DNA of 64,000 nucleotides from Proteiniclasticum sp. (GTDB lineage Bacteria > Bacillota > Clostridia > Clostridiales > Clostridiaceae), in the NCBI RefSeq assembly GCF_003514505.1, contig NZ_DOPX01000010.1, positions 1 to 64,000 on the forward strand, given 5' to 3'. The stretch's first letter is position 1. The number at the start of each line of letters is the position of its first letter. Below the pieces are notes generated by a model. It worked only from the letters and a program-made list of their open reading frames with translations. It was not told the origin of the DNA and did not search any database. Below are positions 34,289 through 42,958 of the stretch, piece after piece. The translations under genes and the position numbers were made by a program.

Positions 34289-34639
34289 TTACGCCTCTCT
34301 TAGAATTTTCTCCATGGCCTTTCCTTTGGCCAGTTCATCGATGAGTTTATCCAAGTAACGGACTTCTCTCATGAGAGGATCTTCAATCTCTTCCACCCGC
34401 ACACCACAGATGACTCCTTTAATGAGGGTTCTATTGGGATGAAGCTTTGGTGCTTCCTGAAAAAAGTGCTCCACCGTTTTCTCTTCCCTCAGCACTTTTT
34501 GGAGCCCTTCCTCATCATACCCTGTCATCCAGAGGATGATCTTATCCACTTCTTCTTTTGTTCTTCCTTTTTTCTCCGCCTTGGCCACATACATGGGATA
34601 GATTCTTCCAAAGCTCATACTGAAGACTTTGTGTGTCAT
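34289..34639 (-). CDS. DUF2200-family protein
   Basis: 116 residues, small soluble protein. The stretch SMSFGRIYPMYVAKAEKKGR and TGYDEEGL match the DUF2200 family. Many members have the length of about 110-120 residues. No catalytic residues are known to me. Ribosome binding site GGAGGT. It shares the strand with the small membrane protein upstream, 25 bases away. Confidence 0.85.
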   Translation of the reverse strand: MTHKVFSMSFGRIYPMYVAKAEKKGRTKEEVDKIILWMTGYDEEGLQKVLREEKTVEHFFQEAPKLHPNRTLIKGVICGVRVEEIEDPLMREVRYLDKLIDELAKGKAMEKILREA

Positions 34640-34664
34640 AATAAACCTCCGTTATTACTTGAAA

Positions 34665-34907
34665 CTAGAAAAGTCTCATGGCAAACCAGTACACCACATA
34701 GAGGATGAGAAGAATTGCTACAATCCCGGTGAGGTTCCGGTAAAGGCGCTTACGGCGCTGGGCTTTATAGGAAAAGTCTTCCTTGTCCCTTTTTTCCTCA
34801 TCGGGAAGCTCCATCCGGTTCTTCTCTTTTCTTGCCTGCTCTTTGATTTCCACTTCCTGCCCCACCCGATTCGCCACATGCCGGTTCTGATCGAAATTGA
34901 AACTCAT
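34665..34907 (-). CDS. Small single-span membrane protein
   Basis: 80 residues from the ATG at 34907 (GAGGAGG upstream). An N-terminal charged part (about 55 residues, with many Lys and Glu) precedes one C-terminal hydrophobic segment (GIVAILLILYVVYWFAM), a tail-anchor layout. Family not recognised. Confidence 0.65.
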   Translation of the reverse strand: MSFNFDQNRHVANRVGQEVEIKEQARKEKNRMELPDEEKRDKEDFSYKAQRRKRLYRNLTGIVAILLILYVVYWFAMRLF

Positions 34908-35111
34908 GCTGATCCTCCTCTCCTTTTTTTTGCTGTTCTTTGCACTCATTTTACCACGAGCTGAAAACCAAGGGAAACAAAAGTCTTTTCAGGGCAGTCC
35001 TTTTGAATCTCTTTTCGTTTGGGACTTGTATCTATCCGCAACTCAGCCCATTATGAATTTATGAATTTTTACTTTACACCGATTCTTTTTCTTTGCGAAA
35101 GTCAGATGATT

Positions 35112-35120
35112 TGATATACT
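35112..35120 (+). promoter_or_regulatory. Extended -10 promoter of the DUF1576 gene
   Basis: TGATATACT (TG then TATACT) 34 bases before the GTG start at 35155; a weak -35 (TTTGCG, 35092-35097) stands 17 bases upstream. Confidence 0.5.
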
Positions 35121-35154
35121 AATTAAAAATTTATACAAAGAAGGAGAATCCTAC

Positions 35155-36480
35155 GTGGCAACAACAACTGCTCTACCACGAAAAAAAATACAGTCAAGAA
35201 ATAAAGTCTCTCAGGACATTCCTGATATTCCACAAAGAACCAGAGAACTGTTTCTTTATGCCATTTCCCTCTTCAGTCTTCTCACAGGTTTCTTTTTTAA
35301 CTCTCCCAAAGAGATCCTTGATGGTCTCCTTCGGATTCAGCTGTCCCCCAGCGTTCTATTGTCCGATTTCATGGAGATTGGAAACATTGGCGCTGCTTTT
35401 GTCAACAGCGCGCTCATGATGCTGCTTTATACCCGGGTGGCCAAACGGAGCGGAACCCTTGTGAGTGGACCGCTCATGGCTTCTCTTCTCACCATTGGCG
35501 GCTTCGCGTTCTTTGGTAAAAATCTATACAACAGCATTCCCATTGTGACGGGTGTGTTCCTCCATGCGAAATACCGAAGAGAGCCCTTTGGGAAATTCAT
35601 CCTGCCTGCTTTCTTTGGCACCGCTGTAGGCCCCATCGTAAGCCAGATCTCATTTGGATTTGTACTCCCTCATACGGGCAGTATGATCCTAGGAATTGCC
35701 GCAGGACTCTTCGCAGGGTTTATTCTCCCTCCCCTTGCCAGCCAGTTTATCAGGTTCCATCAAGGATACAGCCTCTACAACATGGGCTTCACTGGTGGCA
35801 TTGTGGGTATGCTGTTTATGAGCATCATGCGTGCCTTCGCCTTGGAGAACAACCGGGAGGTCCTGCTTTTAAAAGAATCCTCCTCCTATCTTATGGCCTA
35901 TCTTCTCCTGCTTTTTTCAGGAATGGTTCTCTTTGGCGTCAGCCATGACAGGAACTGGCCCAAGAGGCTTCTGCATCTCTTTAAAAAGCCAGGGCAGCTG
36001 GTGTCAGATTTTACTGCATCAGACGGTTTTTCCGTCACCGTTCTCAACATGGGCCTACTGGGCTTTTTGTCCTTGGGATACCTGTATCTTGCTGGCGGAA
36101 CCCTCAATGGACCTGTCTTCGGAGGAATCTTCACCGTGGTTGGATTTGGCGCATTTGGAAAACATGTGAAGAATGTGATTCCAGTCATGGCCGGGGTCTA
36201 CCTGTCCAATTTTGTGTTCCATTGGGAAGTGTCCTCCATCAGTTCTCTCCTGGCCGCTCTTTTTGCCACAAATCTTGCACCCATCGCCGGCGCTTATGGC
36301 ATCCTCCCTGGACTTCTGGCCGGATTCATCCATATGGCTGTTGTGATGAATGTGGGGGATCTGCACGGCGGTATGAACCTCTACAACAACGGATTCTCCG
36401 GAGGGTTTGTCGCAGCCATCCTGGTGCCGATTCTGGATGCACTGAACATCAATAAATATACCTGGGAGGAAGATCTGTAA
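35155..36480 (+). CDS. DUF1576 polytopic membrane protein
   Basis: 441 residues, about ten membrane segments, GTG start behind AAGGAG. It has an internal duplication: GGFAFFGKNLYNSIPIVTGV in the first half corresponds to GFGAFGKHVKNVIPVMAGV in the second, and GYSLYNMGFTGG to GMNLYNNGFSGG. Such duplicated halves are common in transporters, so transport is likely, but the substrate is unknown. The next gene overlaps its stop codon by one base, which points to a fixed partner. Confidence 0.85.
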   Translation: MATTTALPRKKIQSRNKVSQDIPDIPQRTRELFLYAISLFSLLTGFFFNSPKEILDGLLRIQLSPSVLLSDFMEIGNIGAAFVNSALMMLLYTRVAKRSGTLVSGPLMASLLTIGGFAFFGKNLYNSIPIVTGVFLHAKYRREPFGKFILPAFFGTAVGPIVSQISFGFVLPHTGSMILGIAAGLFAGFILPPLASQFIRFHQGYSLYNMGFTGGIVGMLFMSIMRAFALENNREVLLLKESSSYLMAYLLLLFSGMVLFGVSHDRNWPKRLLHLFKKPGQLVSDFTASDGFSVTVLNMGLLGFLSLGYLYLAGGTLNGPVFGGIFTVVGFGAFGKHVKNVIPVMAGVYLSNFVFHWEVSSISSLLAALFATNLAPIAGAYGILPGLLAGFIHMAVVMNVGDLHGGMNLYNNGFSGGFVAAILVPILDALNINKYTWEEDL

Positions 36481-36815
36481 TGGACAACAAACTGCGCTCT
36501 GTAAAAATTCTGGAGGAAGTTCTTGGATATTTTCTGCACCACGGGGTGGAAAAACTCGACATCTCCTTTTTCTCCGACGATAAGAAACTCATCATTACAG
36601 TGAGAGGATCCACAGATGTGGAACCCCAGGATCTTCCCCAGCTGATAAGGCTTCTCAATGAACCACGAAAGCCTGAATATGAGGAATATTACTGGAGCCT
36701 TCTGGGGGCTTCCAGCAAAAGACAGGAACTGCATCTTTTGGGCTCTCTGGTGGATTGCGGAGCCGGTTCTTTTAAAGATCATACGCTCACCATCCACGTG
36801 GAACGAGATTACTAA
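36480..36815 (+). CDS. Small soluble partner of the DUF1576 protein
   Basis: 111 residues. Start ATG overlaps the stop of the DUF1576 gene (TAATG), so translational coupling is clear. The protein is soluble, of alpha/beta character, with no recognised motif. Two central stretches, LIITVRGSTDVEPQDL and TLTIHVERDY, look like edge strands. A partner or regulatory subunit of the membrane protein is the likely role. Confidence 0.72.
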   Translation: MDNKLRSVKILEEVLGYFLHHGVEKLDISFFSDDKKLIITVRGSTDVEPQDLPQLIRLLNEPRKPEYEEYYWSLLGASSKRQELHLLGSLVDCGAGSFKDHTLTIHVERDY

Positions 36816-36824
36816 ATACTCAGC

Positions 36825-36862
36825 AACATGCATAGATGAATAAAATCTATGCATGTTTTTTT
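36825..36862 (+). terminator. Strong terminator after the DUF1576 operon
   Basis: A perfect 13-bp stem AACATGCATAGAT with ATCTATGCATGTT, 7-base loop, then a T run. Confidence 0.93.
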
Positions 36863-36907
36863 ATTGCTCTGAAAACGTATAACCTTATTTTAAGCCATTT
36901 TTATCTC

Positions 36908-36936
36908 TTGACTTCTAAATCTTATCCGGATATTAT
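36908..36936 (+). promoter_or_regulatory. Promoter of the leader-nhaC-argH operon
   Basis: TTGACT (36908-36913), 17 bases, TATTAT (36931-36936). The ARG-like boxes that follow overlap the -10 and the expected start of transcription, so a bound repressor would block it. Confidence 0.78.
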
Positions 36937-36970
36937 GTATAAATAGTGCATTTTATGCATAAATATTCTA
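36935..36970 (+). promoter_or_regulatory. Tandem ARG-like boxes (ArgR/AhrC operator)
   Basis: Two boxes, ATGTATAAATAGTGCAT (36935-36951) and ATGCATAAATATTCTA (36955-36970), are 3 bases apart. Each resembles the AhrC/ArgR form CATGAATAAAAATKCAAK. Paired boxes about two turns apart are how the hexameric ArgR binds. The downstream gene argH supports the call. Confidence 0.65.
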
Positions 36971-36992
36971 ACCCAAAGGAGGACCCGGAGAC

Positions 36993-37049
36993 ATGGCAAG
37001 TACCATCTCCTTCAGCAGAAGGCTCAAACTCAATACCAATCAAAGCTAA
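36993..37049 (+). CDS. 18-residue leader ORF with adjacent Arg codons
   Basis: ATG at 36993, stop at 37047, with AAAGGAGG upstream. It encodes MASTISFSRRLKLNTNQS; the two adjacent Arg codons are AGA AGG. The next gene's ribosome binding site lies 4 bases after its stop. It may be a leader peptide whose translation controls the antiporter, or a tiny chance ORF; no clear terminator hairpin is seen behind it. Confidence 0.5.
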   Translation: MASTISFSRRLKLNTNQS

Positions 37050-37069
37050 AAAATGGAGGAATGATCAAC

Positions 37070-38596
37070 ATGCCAAATTTCGGTTTTCTATCTTTAGTCC
37101 CAGTGATTCTTGCAGTCACCATTGCCATCAAGTATAAAAACGTCGTGCTGGCTCTCTTTGTCAGTGTGCTCACCGGGGTCCTCATCCTTGTGAACTTCTC
37201 TCCCGTCACTGCCCTGACGGAAATGATTGGCACTTACTTCTTCGCTCAGCTTCAGGATTCCTATAATGCAGGGGTTCTGGTCCTTCTGGTCTTCATCGGC
37301 GGGTTCATCGCCCTCATGGAAAAGTCCGGCGGAGCCTTGGCTTTTGCTGCCAAAGCCTCCCAGGTCATAAAGACCAGAGCGAAAGTCCAGCTGGCGGCCT
37401 GGATCGGTGGCATCATCATTTTCTTCTCTGATCTTGGCACCCCCCTTATCGTAGGCCCCATCTTCGAGCCTCTTTTTGACAAGCTGAAGGTATCCAAAGA
37501 GAAGCTGGCCTACATCATCGACTCTACGGCCTCTCCTGTGGCGGTTCTTGTGCCTTTCATCGGCTGGGGCGTTTACATCATGGGTCTCATCCAAAAAGAG
37601 TATGAGCTTCTGGGCGTTTCTGAATCTGACTGGACGGCCTTCATAAAGTCCATCCCTTTCAACATCTACTCCATTCTTGCAGTTTTCTTAGTCCCCCTCA
37701 TCGCCTTCAGCGGCTATGAGTTCGGCGCCATGGCGAAAGCTGAGAAAAGAGTCCAGGAAACAGGTGAGAAGTACTGGTCCACTTCAAAGCCCATGCGAAA
37801 AACAGATCAGATGGAGGTGAAAGAAAGTAAATCTTCCCTGGTGTTTCTTCCACTCCTGGTTCTTTTTGTCACTCTTTTTGGCATTCTAGCTCCTTTGGGA
37901 TTCCCTTTCAAGCAGGTGCCTGGAAGTGCCTTTAGAAGCGCACTGAGTACTGGATATCTTCTGGCCTCCGCGGTACTGATCCTCATGATGGTCTACCACA
38001 AGGTGAAAAGCTTTGAAGAAACCTTCTCCATCTATCTGGGTGGTATGGCGAAGATGATGAACGTGGCAGTGATTCTTGTCCTCGCCTGGTCCTTGAGCGC
38101 AGTGAGCAAAGAGCTTGGCACATCTAGCTACATTGTCAGCATTGCCAGCGGATCTCTTCCTGCATTTCTGGTTCCCGCTGTGACCTTTCTCCTTGGCGCA
38201 GTCCTCTCCTTTGCCACCGGAAGCTCCTGGGGCACCTACGCCATCCTGATGCCACTTGTGATCCCCATGGCTACGGCTTTAGGCGCACCGCTTTATGCCT
38301 CCATCGGCGCTGTCCTTTCCGGAGGAATGTTCGGAGACCACTGCTCCCCCATCTCAGACACCACCATCCTGGCGTCTTCCGGAGCAGGCTGTGATCACGT
38401 GGACCATGTGAAAACACAGCTGCCTTACGCGCTCCTGAACGGAACAGCTGCACTCATCGGATATCTCTGTGCAGGAGTAACTGGCAGCGCACTTTCTGTG
38501 GTCTTATCGCTGATTCTTGTCACCGTGCTGTATGTCGCAGGGTCCAAGTATAAAGGGGTACGCATCCACGAAGAGAAAAAACTGCACGCAGCCTAG
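37070..38596 (+). CDS. NhaC-family Na+/H+ antiporter-like transporter
   Basis: About 508 residues with 11-12 membrane segments, ion-transporter superfamily. Characteristic stretches are GGFIALMEKSGGALAFA, WIGGIIIFFSDLGTPLIVG, FATGSSWGTYAILMPLVIP and GDHCSPISDTTILASSGAG. The start is placed at 37070, 10 bases after GGAGG; the ATG at 37061 is too close. Many NhaC-like proteins carry organic anions or amino acids by antiport rather than only sodium. Sharing an ArgR-type promoter with argH suggests an arginine-related or fumarate-related substrate; this is inference. Confidence 0.85.
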   Translation: MPNFGFLSLVPVILAVTIAIKYKNVVLALFVSVLTGVLILVNFSPVTALTEMIGTYFFAQLQDSYNAGVLVLLVFIGGFIALMEKSGGALAFAAKASQVIKTRAKVQLAAWIGGIIIFFSDLGTPLIVGPIFEPLFDKLKVSKEKLAYIIDSTASPVAVLVPFIGWGVYIMGLIQKEYELLGVSESDWTAFIKSIPFNIYSILAVFLVPLIAFSGYEFGAMAKAEKRVQETGEKYWSTSKPMRKTDQMEVKESKSSLVFLPLLVLFVTLFGILAPLGFPFKQVPGSAFRSALSTGYLLASAVLILMMVYHKVKSFEETFSIYLGGMAKMMNVAVILVLAWSLSAVSKELGTSSYIVSIASGSLPAFLVPAVTFLLGAVLSFATGSSWGTYAILMPLVIPMATALGAPLYASIGAVLSGGMFGDHCSPISDTTILASSGAGCDHVDHVKTQLPYALLNGTAALIGYLCAGVTGSALSVVLSLILVTVLYVAGSKYKGVRIHEEKKLHAA

Positions 38597-38620
38597 TGAA
38601 ACTGAAGGAGGAAAAGAAAC

Positions 38621-40009
38621 TTGAAAAATCTATGGAGCAGCCGCTTCAAAAAAGAAATGAACCAGATGGTGGAGGAGTTCAACGCTTCCATCACCTTTGA
38701 TAAGACCCTCTACAGACAGGACATCAGAGGCAGCATTGCCCATGCCACGATGCTTCAGAAGATGGGGCACCTAAGCCCCCATGAACTGGAAGCCATCGTC
38801 CAGGGCCTCTCTGATATCGAAAAGAAAATCACCTCAGGAGAGCTCATCTTCACCTACAAAGATGAGGACATCCACATGGCCATCGAAAGCCAGCTCATCA
38901 AAGACATTGGAGACACCGGAAGAAAGCTCCATACCGCCCGAAGCCGGAACGACCAGGTGATCCTGGATGTGAGGCTGTATCTGAAGGAAGAGATGGAGGA
39001 AATTTTTGAGATTCTCAAAGGACTTCTTGAAACCCTCCTTCATCAGGCAGAAGCCACCAAAGAAGTGCTGATGCCTGGCTTCACACACCTGCAGCATGCG
39101 CAGCCTGTCACCGTAGGCTTTCATCTCATGGCCTACTTCCAGCAGTTTAAAAGAGATCTCATGAGGCTTCAGGGATGCTATGAAAGAACCGACGAGAATC
39201 CATTAGGCGCCTGCGCTTTGGCAGGTACCACCATCCCCATTGACCGTCAATACACCGCAGAGCTCCTTGGATTTAAGACCGTCACTGAAAACGCCATGGA
39301 CACTGTATCAGACAGAGACTTTATTGTGGAGTTTCTGAGCTTTTCTTCTCTGTTCATGGCTCATCTCAGCCGGATTTCCGAAGAATTCATCCTGTGGAAT
39401 GCCCAGGAGTTCAGCTTCATCGAGATCGATGACGGATTCTGCACCGGCAGCAGCATCATGCCTCAAAAAAAGAACCCGGATATTCCTGAGCTCATCCGTG
39501 GAAAGACCGGACGGGTCTATGGCCATCTCATGGGGCTTCTCACAGTGCTGAAAGGGCTTCCCATGGCCTTCAACAAAGACCTCCAAGAAGACAAGGAAGC
39601 GCTCTTTGATACGGTGAAAACCATCAAGACCTCCGCCATAATCTTCACGGAAATGCTGGAAAACACAGCGTTTAAAGCACCGGACATGAAAAAGCACATG
39701 GGAAAAGGCTTCCTCCAGGCTACGGATCTTGCTGAACACCTGGTCCTTCAGGGCATCCCCTTCAGAACCTGTCACGAACTGGTGGGAAAAGCCGTAAAGT
39801 ACTGTGAAGAGCATCATCTAACCCTGGAGGACCTGTCAGAAGAGTCTCTTTTACTCATTGATCCTCGCCTTTCCGGCATTCCCCTGCCGGACCTTTCCAT
39901 GGAAGGCTCCATAGAGAGACGAAACTCCTATGGCAGCACCGCTCCAAAAGATGTGGAGCGCCAGATTGCATCCGGTTGGGCACTGCTGGAATCCCTCACC
40001 ATAATATAA
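38621..40009 (+). CDS. argH: Argininosuccinate lyase
   Basis: Cleaves argininosuccinate to arginine and fumarate, or runs in the reverse direction; a cytosolic homotetramer of the aspartase/fumarase superfamily. 462 residues, the normal length. The signature loop is GSSIMPQKKNPDIPE. Also present are the N-terminal WSSRFKKEMNQMVEEFNAS, HTARSRNDQV and GFTHLQHAQPVT. Start TTG at 38621 behind AAGGAGG. No argG is nearby, so either the pathway is split or the gene serves catabolism. It follows the antiporter gene by 24 bases. Confidence 0.95.
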   Translation: MKNLWSSRFKKEMNQMVEEFNASITFDKTLYRQDIRGSIAHATMLQKMGHLSPHELEAIVQGLSDIEKKITSGELIFTYKDEDIHMAIESQLIKDIGDTGRKLHTARSRNDQVILDVRLYLKEEMEEIFEILKGLLETLLHQAEATKEVLMPGFTHLQHAQPVTVGFHLMAYFQQFKRDLMRLQGCYERTDENPLGACALAGTTIPIDRQYTAELLGFKTVTENAMDTVSDRDFIVEFLSFSSLFMAHLSRISEEFILWNAQEFSFIEIDDGFCTGSSIMPQKKNPDIPELIRGKTGRVYGHLMGLLTVLKGLPMAFNKDLQEDKEALFDTVKTIKTSAIIFTEMLENTAFKAPDMKKHMGKGFLQATDLAEHLVLQGIPFRTCHELVGKAVKYCEEHHLTLEDLSEESLLLIDPRLSGIPLPDLSMEGSIERRNSYGSTAPKDVERQIASGWALLESLTII

Positions 40010-40019
40010 TAACGAAAAG

Positions 40020-40062
40020 AGAGTCCCCACATCAACGAACGTCTGATGTGGGGACTCTTTCC
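40020..40062. terminator. Bidirectional terminator after argH
   Basis: A perfect 15-bp stem (arms 40020-40034 and 40044-40058, 9-base loop) with TTT after the right arm and A-rich bases before the left, between convergent argH and the anti-sigma-like gene. Confidence 0.88.
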
Positions 40063-40084
40063 TTATGTCTTCAGTTATGTCTTC

Positions 40085-40888
40085 TCATTGGCCGAGATAG
40101 GTTTCTGCCAGTTTTTCCAGATCCTTCTCAAAGCGGTCATCTTCCCGAAGCTTCATGGTGCCATAATAGCCATAGCCTTCCTCCGTATCCATCTCCACCA
40201 CCTTGGCTTCTTCTGTATCCAGAGAAGTGTAATGATCTGGATACAGGTACTGACCATCCTTGGTCATCTGAATCTGAGGAGAAAAGGGGTAAAGCACGGA
40301 ATAGACTTCCTTCCCCTCTTCTTCTCTAAGCGTCAGCGGAATCAGATATGTTCTATCCACCTGGAGCTTCTCCACACTGCCTGCCAAAGAGGTATAGGTA
40401 TAAAGGTCATTCGTGACGGTAATGCTCTTTCCTTCTTCCACACCTTCAGAGGGCCCATAGACTTTACTGACCAGCACTGTGTATATGACTTTATCATTTT
40501 CAAAGGCGATTTCCGTGACGGTTCCTTTGATGAAGGCCGCGCTTTCCGTAAGAAGCTCTTCCGTAAAGGGCATGATCTTTCCACTTTGCCCTTCCATCGG
40601 TTCTGGGGCTTCCACAAGGACAGGCTCTTCAAAGAGCAGATTGCTGTATTTTACAGTTCCTGGTTCTCCACCGGGATTCTTTCCCATCAGGCTGTTGCCT
40701 GCAAGAATCACGGCCAAAAGGGCAAAAGCGGCTACGGTTCCATATAAGGGTTTTCTATTTTTCTTTTGATCCATGGTGAACACCTCATCTTCTTTATTTG
40801 TCAGTTTTTCCATCAGCTCTTCCTGATGTTTTTTCCTGGGTTCTACGTTTTTCCAGAGATTCCTGTATTCTTCCCTAGACATAACCAT
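40085..40888 (-). CDS. Anti-sigma-like single-span membrane protein
   Basis: 267 residues. A cytosolic N-terminus of about 45 residues (EEYRNLWKNVEPRKKHQEEL), one transmembrane segment near residues 48-65 (LYGTVAAFALLAVILAG), and an extracellular domain. It overlaps the sigma factor gene by 14 bases, the usual arrangement for a cognate anti-sigma factor. The zinc-binding HxxxCxxC motif of ZAS-type anti-sigmas is absent. The extracellular part could sense envelope stress, and its function is inferred from position. Confidence 0.68.
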   Translation of the reverse strand: MVMSREEYRNLWKNVEPRKKHQEELMEKLTNKEDEVFTMDQKKNRKPLYGTVAAFALLAVILAGNSLMGKNPGGEPGTVKYSNLLFEEPVLVEAPEPMEGQSGKIMPFTEELLTESAAFIKGTVTEIAFENDKVIYTVLVSKVYGPSEGVEEGKSITVTNDLYTYTSLAGSVEKLQVDRTYLIPLTLREEEGKEVYSVLYPFSPQIQMTKDGQYLYPDHYTSLDTEEAKVVEMDTEEGYGYYGTMKLREDDRFEKDLEKLAETYLGQ

Positions 40889-41366
40889 CCTCCTTCTCCA
40901 GTTCTTCTTTTAAAAGCTTTCTGCCTCTTGTGAGCTGCATTTTCACTGCAGACTCTTTCAGACCAAGAAGCTTCGCCACATCTGTAATTTTCAGATCCTC
41001 ATAATAATGAAGATGCAGCACCGTGCGGTACTTTTGGGGCAGACGATGGAGCACTTCTTTCAGTACGTCTTCTTCAGGGGAGGATACATATCCGTCCTGA
41101 TCCTGAAGCGGCATCTTCTGCACTTTGGAGAGAAGAGAAAAGAGGCTGCTGCTGCAGTTCATGGTGACCCGCAAAAACCATGCTTTCTCATGGTCTGCGT
41201 TCTCAAATACCGGCCGCGTCCGAACATAGCGCAGGAACACTTCCTGGGTCACATCCTCGGCGTCATGGCGGTTTTTTGTTCTGGCATAGGCCAGTTTAAA
41301 CACTCTATCGTACTGGTTCAGAATGACCGTCTGAATCCCGGGTTCATGGTGGTCTTCTCTTTGCAA
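40875..41366 (-). CDS. ECF RNA polymerase sigma factor
   Basis: 163 residues. Region 2 has AYARTKNRHDAEDVTQEVFLRYV (here given in part) and region 4 has LPQKYRTVLHLHYYEDLKIT with the HTH DVAKLLGLKESAVKMQ. Region 3 is missing, as in all ECF factors. Upstream on the minus strand, GTGACTTTTTTTC with a later TATTC may be an autoregulated promoter. Cotranscribed with the anti-sigma-like gene. Confidence 0.92.
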   Translation of the reverse strand: MQREDHHEPGIQTVILNQYDRVFKLAYARTKNRHDAEDVTQEVFLRYVRTRPVFENADHEKAWFLRVTMNCSSSLFSLLSKVQKMPLQDQDGYVSSPEEDVLKEVLHRLPQKYRTVLHLHYYEDLKITDVAKLLGLKESAVKMQLTRGRKLLKEELEKEDGYV

Positions 41367-41527
41367 GTTCCTTCCTCCCTTCTCTCTTTACTAGGAATAC
41401 TGTGGAAACTGAAAAAAAGTCACAAGGGTGAAAAAATACTTGAAGATGAGGTGTCAAAGGATCTTTTCACTGGGCTTCTCTTCTTATGGTGAGAAAATCA
41501 TAGCAGAAGGAGCTGCGCTCTACAATG

Positions 41528-41554
41528 AAAAAAGCTCCGGTTTCCCGAAGCTCC
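41528..41554 (-). terminator. Terminator of brnQ
   Basis: On the minus strand AGCTTCGG, GAAA loop and CCGGAGCT (one wobble) followed by TTTTTT; 12 bases after the brnQ stop. Confidence 0.82.
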
Positions 41555-41565
41555 TACACATTTTA

Positions 41566-42912
41566 TTATTGATGGGACTTTCGAAGCTGCGCATACAAAG
41601 CGCCCACGAAAGCACCAAGAGCCGCCGGAAGAATCCACCCAAGTCCAAGATCATAAAGAGGCAGATATTCTTTATAAAACTCCAGAATGCTGCTAAAGAA
41701 GCCCAAGGAAACGGAAGGCATAAACTGTAGAAGCGACACGTACCCATCCAGGATGCTGACAGCAAAGGTGAGAAGAATCGCCATGAGAAACACTGGCCTT
41801 TTCAGGGGCAGGATTCCCGACAAAAGACTAAGAAGGATCAGCACAATGGCTACGGGATAGATGGTCATAAGCACCGGCACTGCCAGCTGGATGATCTTCG
41901 TGAGGCCAAAGTTTGCCACCAGTAAAGACACCAGTGTAAGAACCCGCACGTAGGTTTTATAAGAGAATCTCCCGAAGGTCTCTTTGAAAAACTCGCTGCA
42001 AGAAATGATGAGACCGATGCTGGTTTTGAGGCAGGCCAGTACAATGATGACTGCAAGAAGCACAGCTCCATAGTCTCCAAAATAATGCTTTGCCACGGCG
42101 GAAAATACCTGTCCGCCATTTTCAAAGGTGCCAAGAATCCCTACACTGGATGCACCCATATAGACAATGAGTCCATAGATGAGCGCCATGAGCGCCATGG
42201 CAAAGACTCCTGAAATCAGTGTGGCTTTGGCCATATCCTTCTGAGAGGTGATGCCTCTTCCTTTTAAAGCCTGGATGACCACGATGCCAAAGGCAAGAGA
42301 AGCCAGCGCATCCATGGTGTTGTACCCTTCTTTAAACCCGGTGACAAAGCTTTCCTTCACATAGGTCCCTAAAGGGCTCTGAAAACTCCCCATGGGCTTC
42401 AGAAGACTCGTGAGAATAAGAAAAAAAAGGAAGAGAAGAAACAGCGGCGTCAGATATTTTCCGATATAGTCCACGATTTTTCCTGGTTTTAAGGAGTAGT
42501 AGTACACCAGGGAGAAAAACAGCAGGCTGAACAGGAACAGAAAAAGGCCAGACTGTCCTTCTTTGAGATAGGGCTCAAACCCCACCACAAAAGGAACCGT
42601 AGCCGTTCTTGGGATGGCAAAAAATGGTCCGATGGTGAGATACAGTGCCACTGAAAAAATCAGGGAGAACACTGGATGCACCTTATCTGCCAGTTCTTTC
42701 AGACCACTGGCGCCAGAAAGACCCATGGCCAGGATGCCTAAAAATGGAAGACCGATGGCGGTGGTGAGAAATCCTGCTAAAGCACCAAAGAACTCTGTCC
42801 CTGCACTTTGTCCCATCTGAATGGGAAAAACCAGATTTCCCGCACCAAAGAACATGCCAAAGAGCATGGTGCCGACAATGATGTACGTTGAAGTATTGTT
42901 TTTCTTGTTCAA
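41566..42912 (-). CDS. brnQ: Branched-chain amino acid transport carrier
   Basis: 448 residues from a TTG start at 42912, which has AGAGGAAA upstream; a longer frame would run into trmO. Twelve membrane segments, LIVCS family. Visible are the N-terminal GMFFGAGNLVFPIQMG and the AIPRTATVPFVVGFEP stretch. It imports Leu, Ile and Val with sodium or protons. It lies 46 bases downstream of trmO on the same strand. Confidence 0.9.
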   Translation of the reverse strand: MNKKNNTSTYIIVGTMLFGMFFGAGNLVFPIQMGQSAGTEFFGALAGFLTTAIGLPFLGILAMGLSGASGLKELADKVHPVFSLIFSVALYLTIGPFFAIPRTATVPFVVGFEPYLKEGQSGLFLFLFSLLFFSLVYYYSLKPGKIVDYIGKYLTPLFLLFLFFLILTSLLKPMGSFQSPLGTYVKESFVTGFKEGYNTMDALASLAFGIVVIQALKGRGITSQKDMAKATLISGVFAMALMALIYGLIVYMGASSVGILGTFENGGQVFSAVAKHYFGDYGAVLLAVIIVLACLKTSIGLIISCSEFFKETFGRFSYKTYVRVLTLVSLLVANFGLTKIIQLAVPVLMTIYPVAIVLILLSLLSGILPLKRPVFLMAILLTFAVSILDGYVSLLQFMPSVSLGFFSSILEFYKEYLPLYDLGLGWILPAALGAFVGALYAQLRKSHQ

Positions 42913-42958
42913 AGTATTTCCTCTTTCTATAAAATAATAAAATATCCTTCCTATTCTA

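Noticed and set aside
36946..37137. 63-codon frame starting inside the ARG-like boxes
   Set aside because: No ribosome binding site, overlaps the leader ORF and the antiporter start in another frame.
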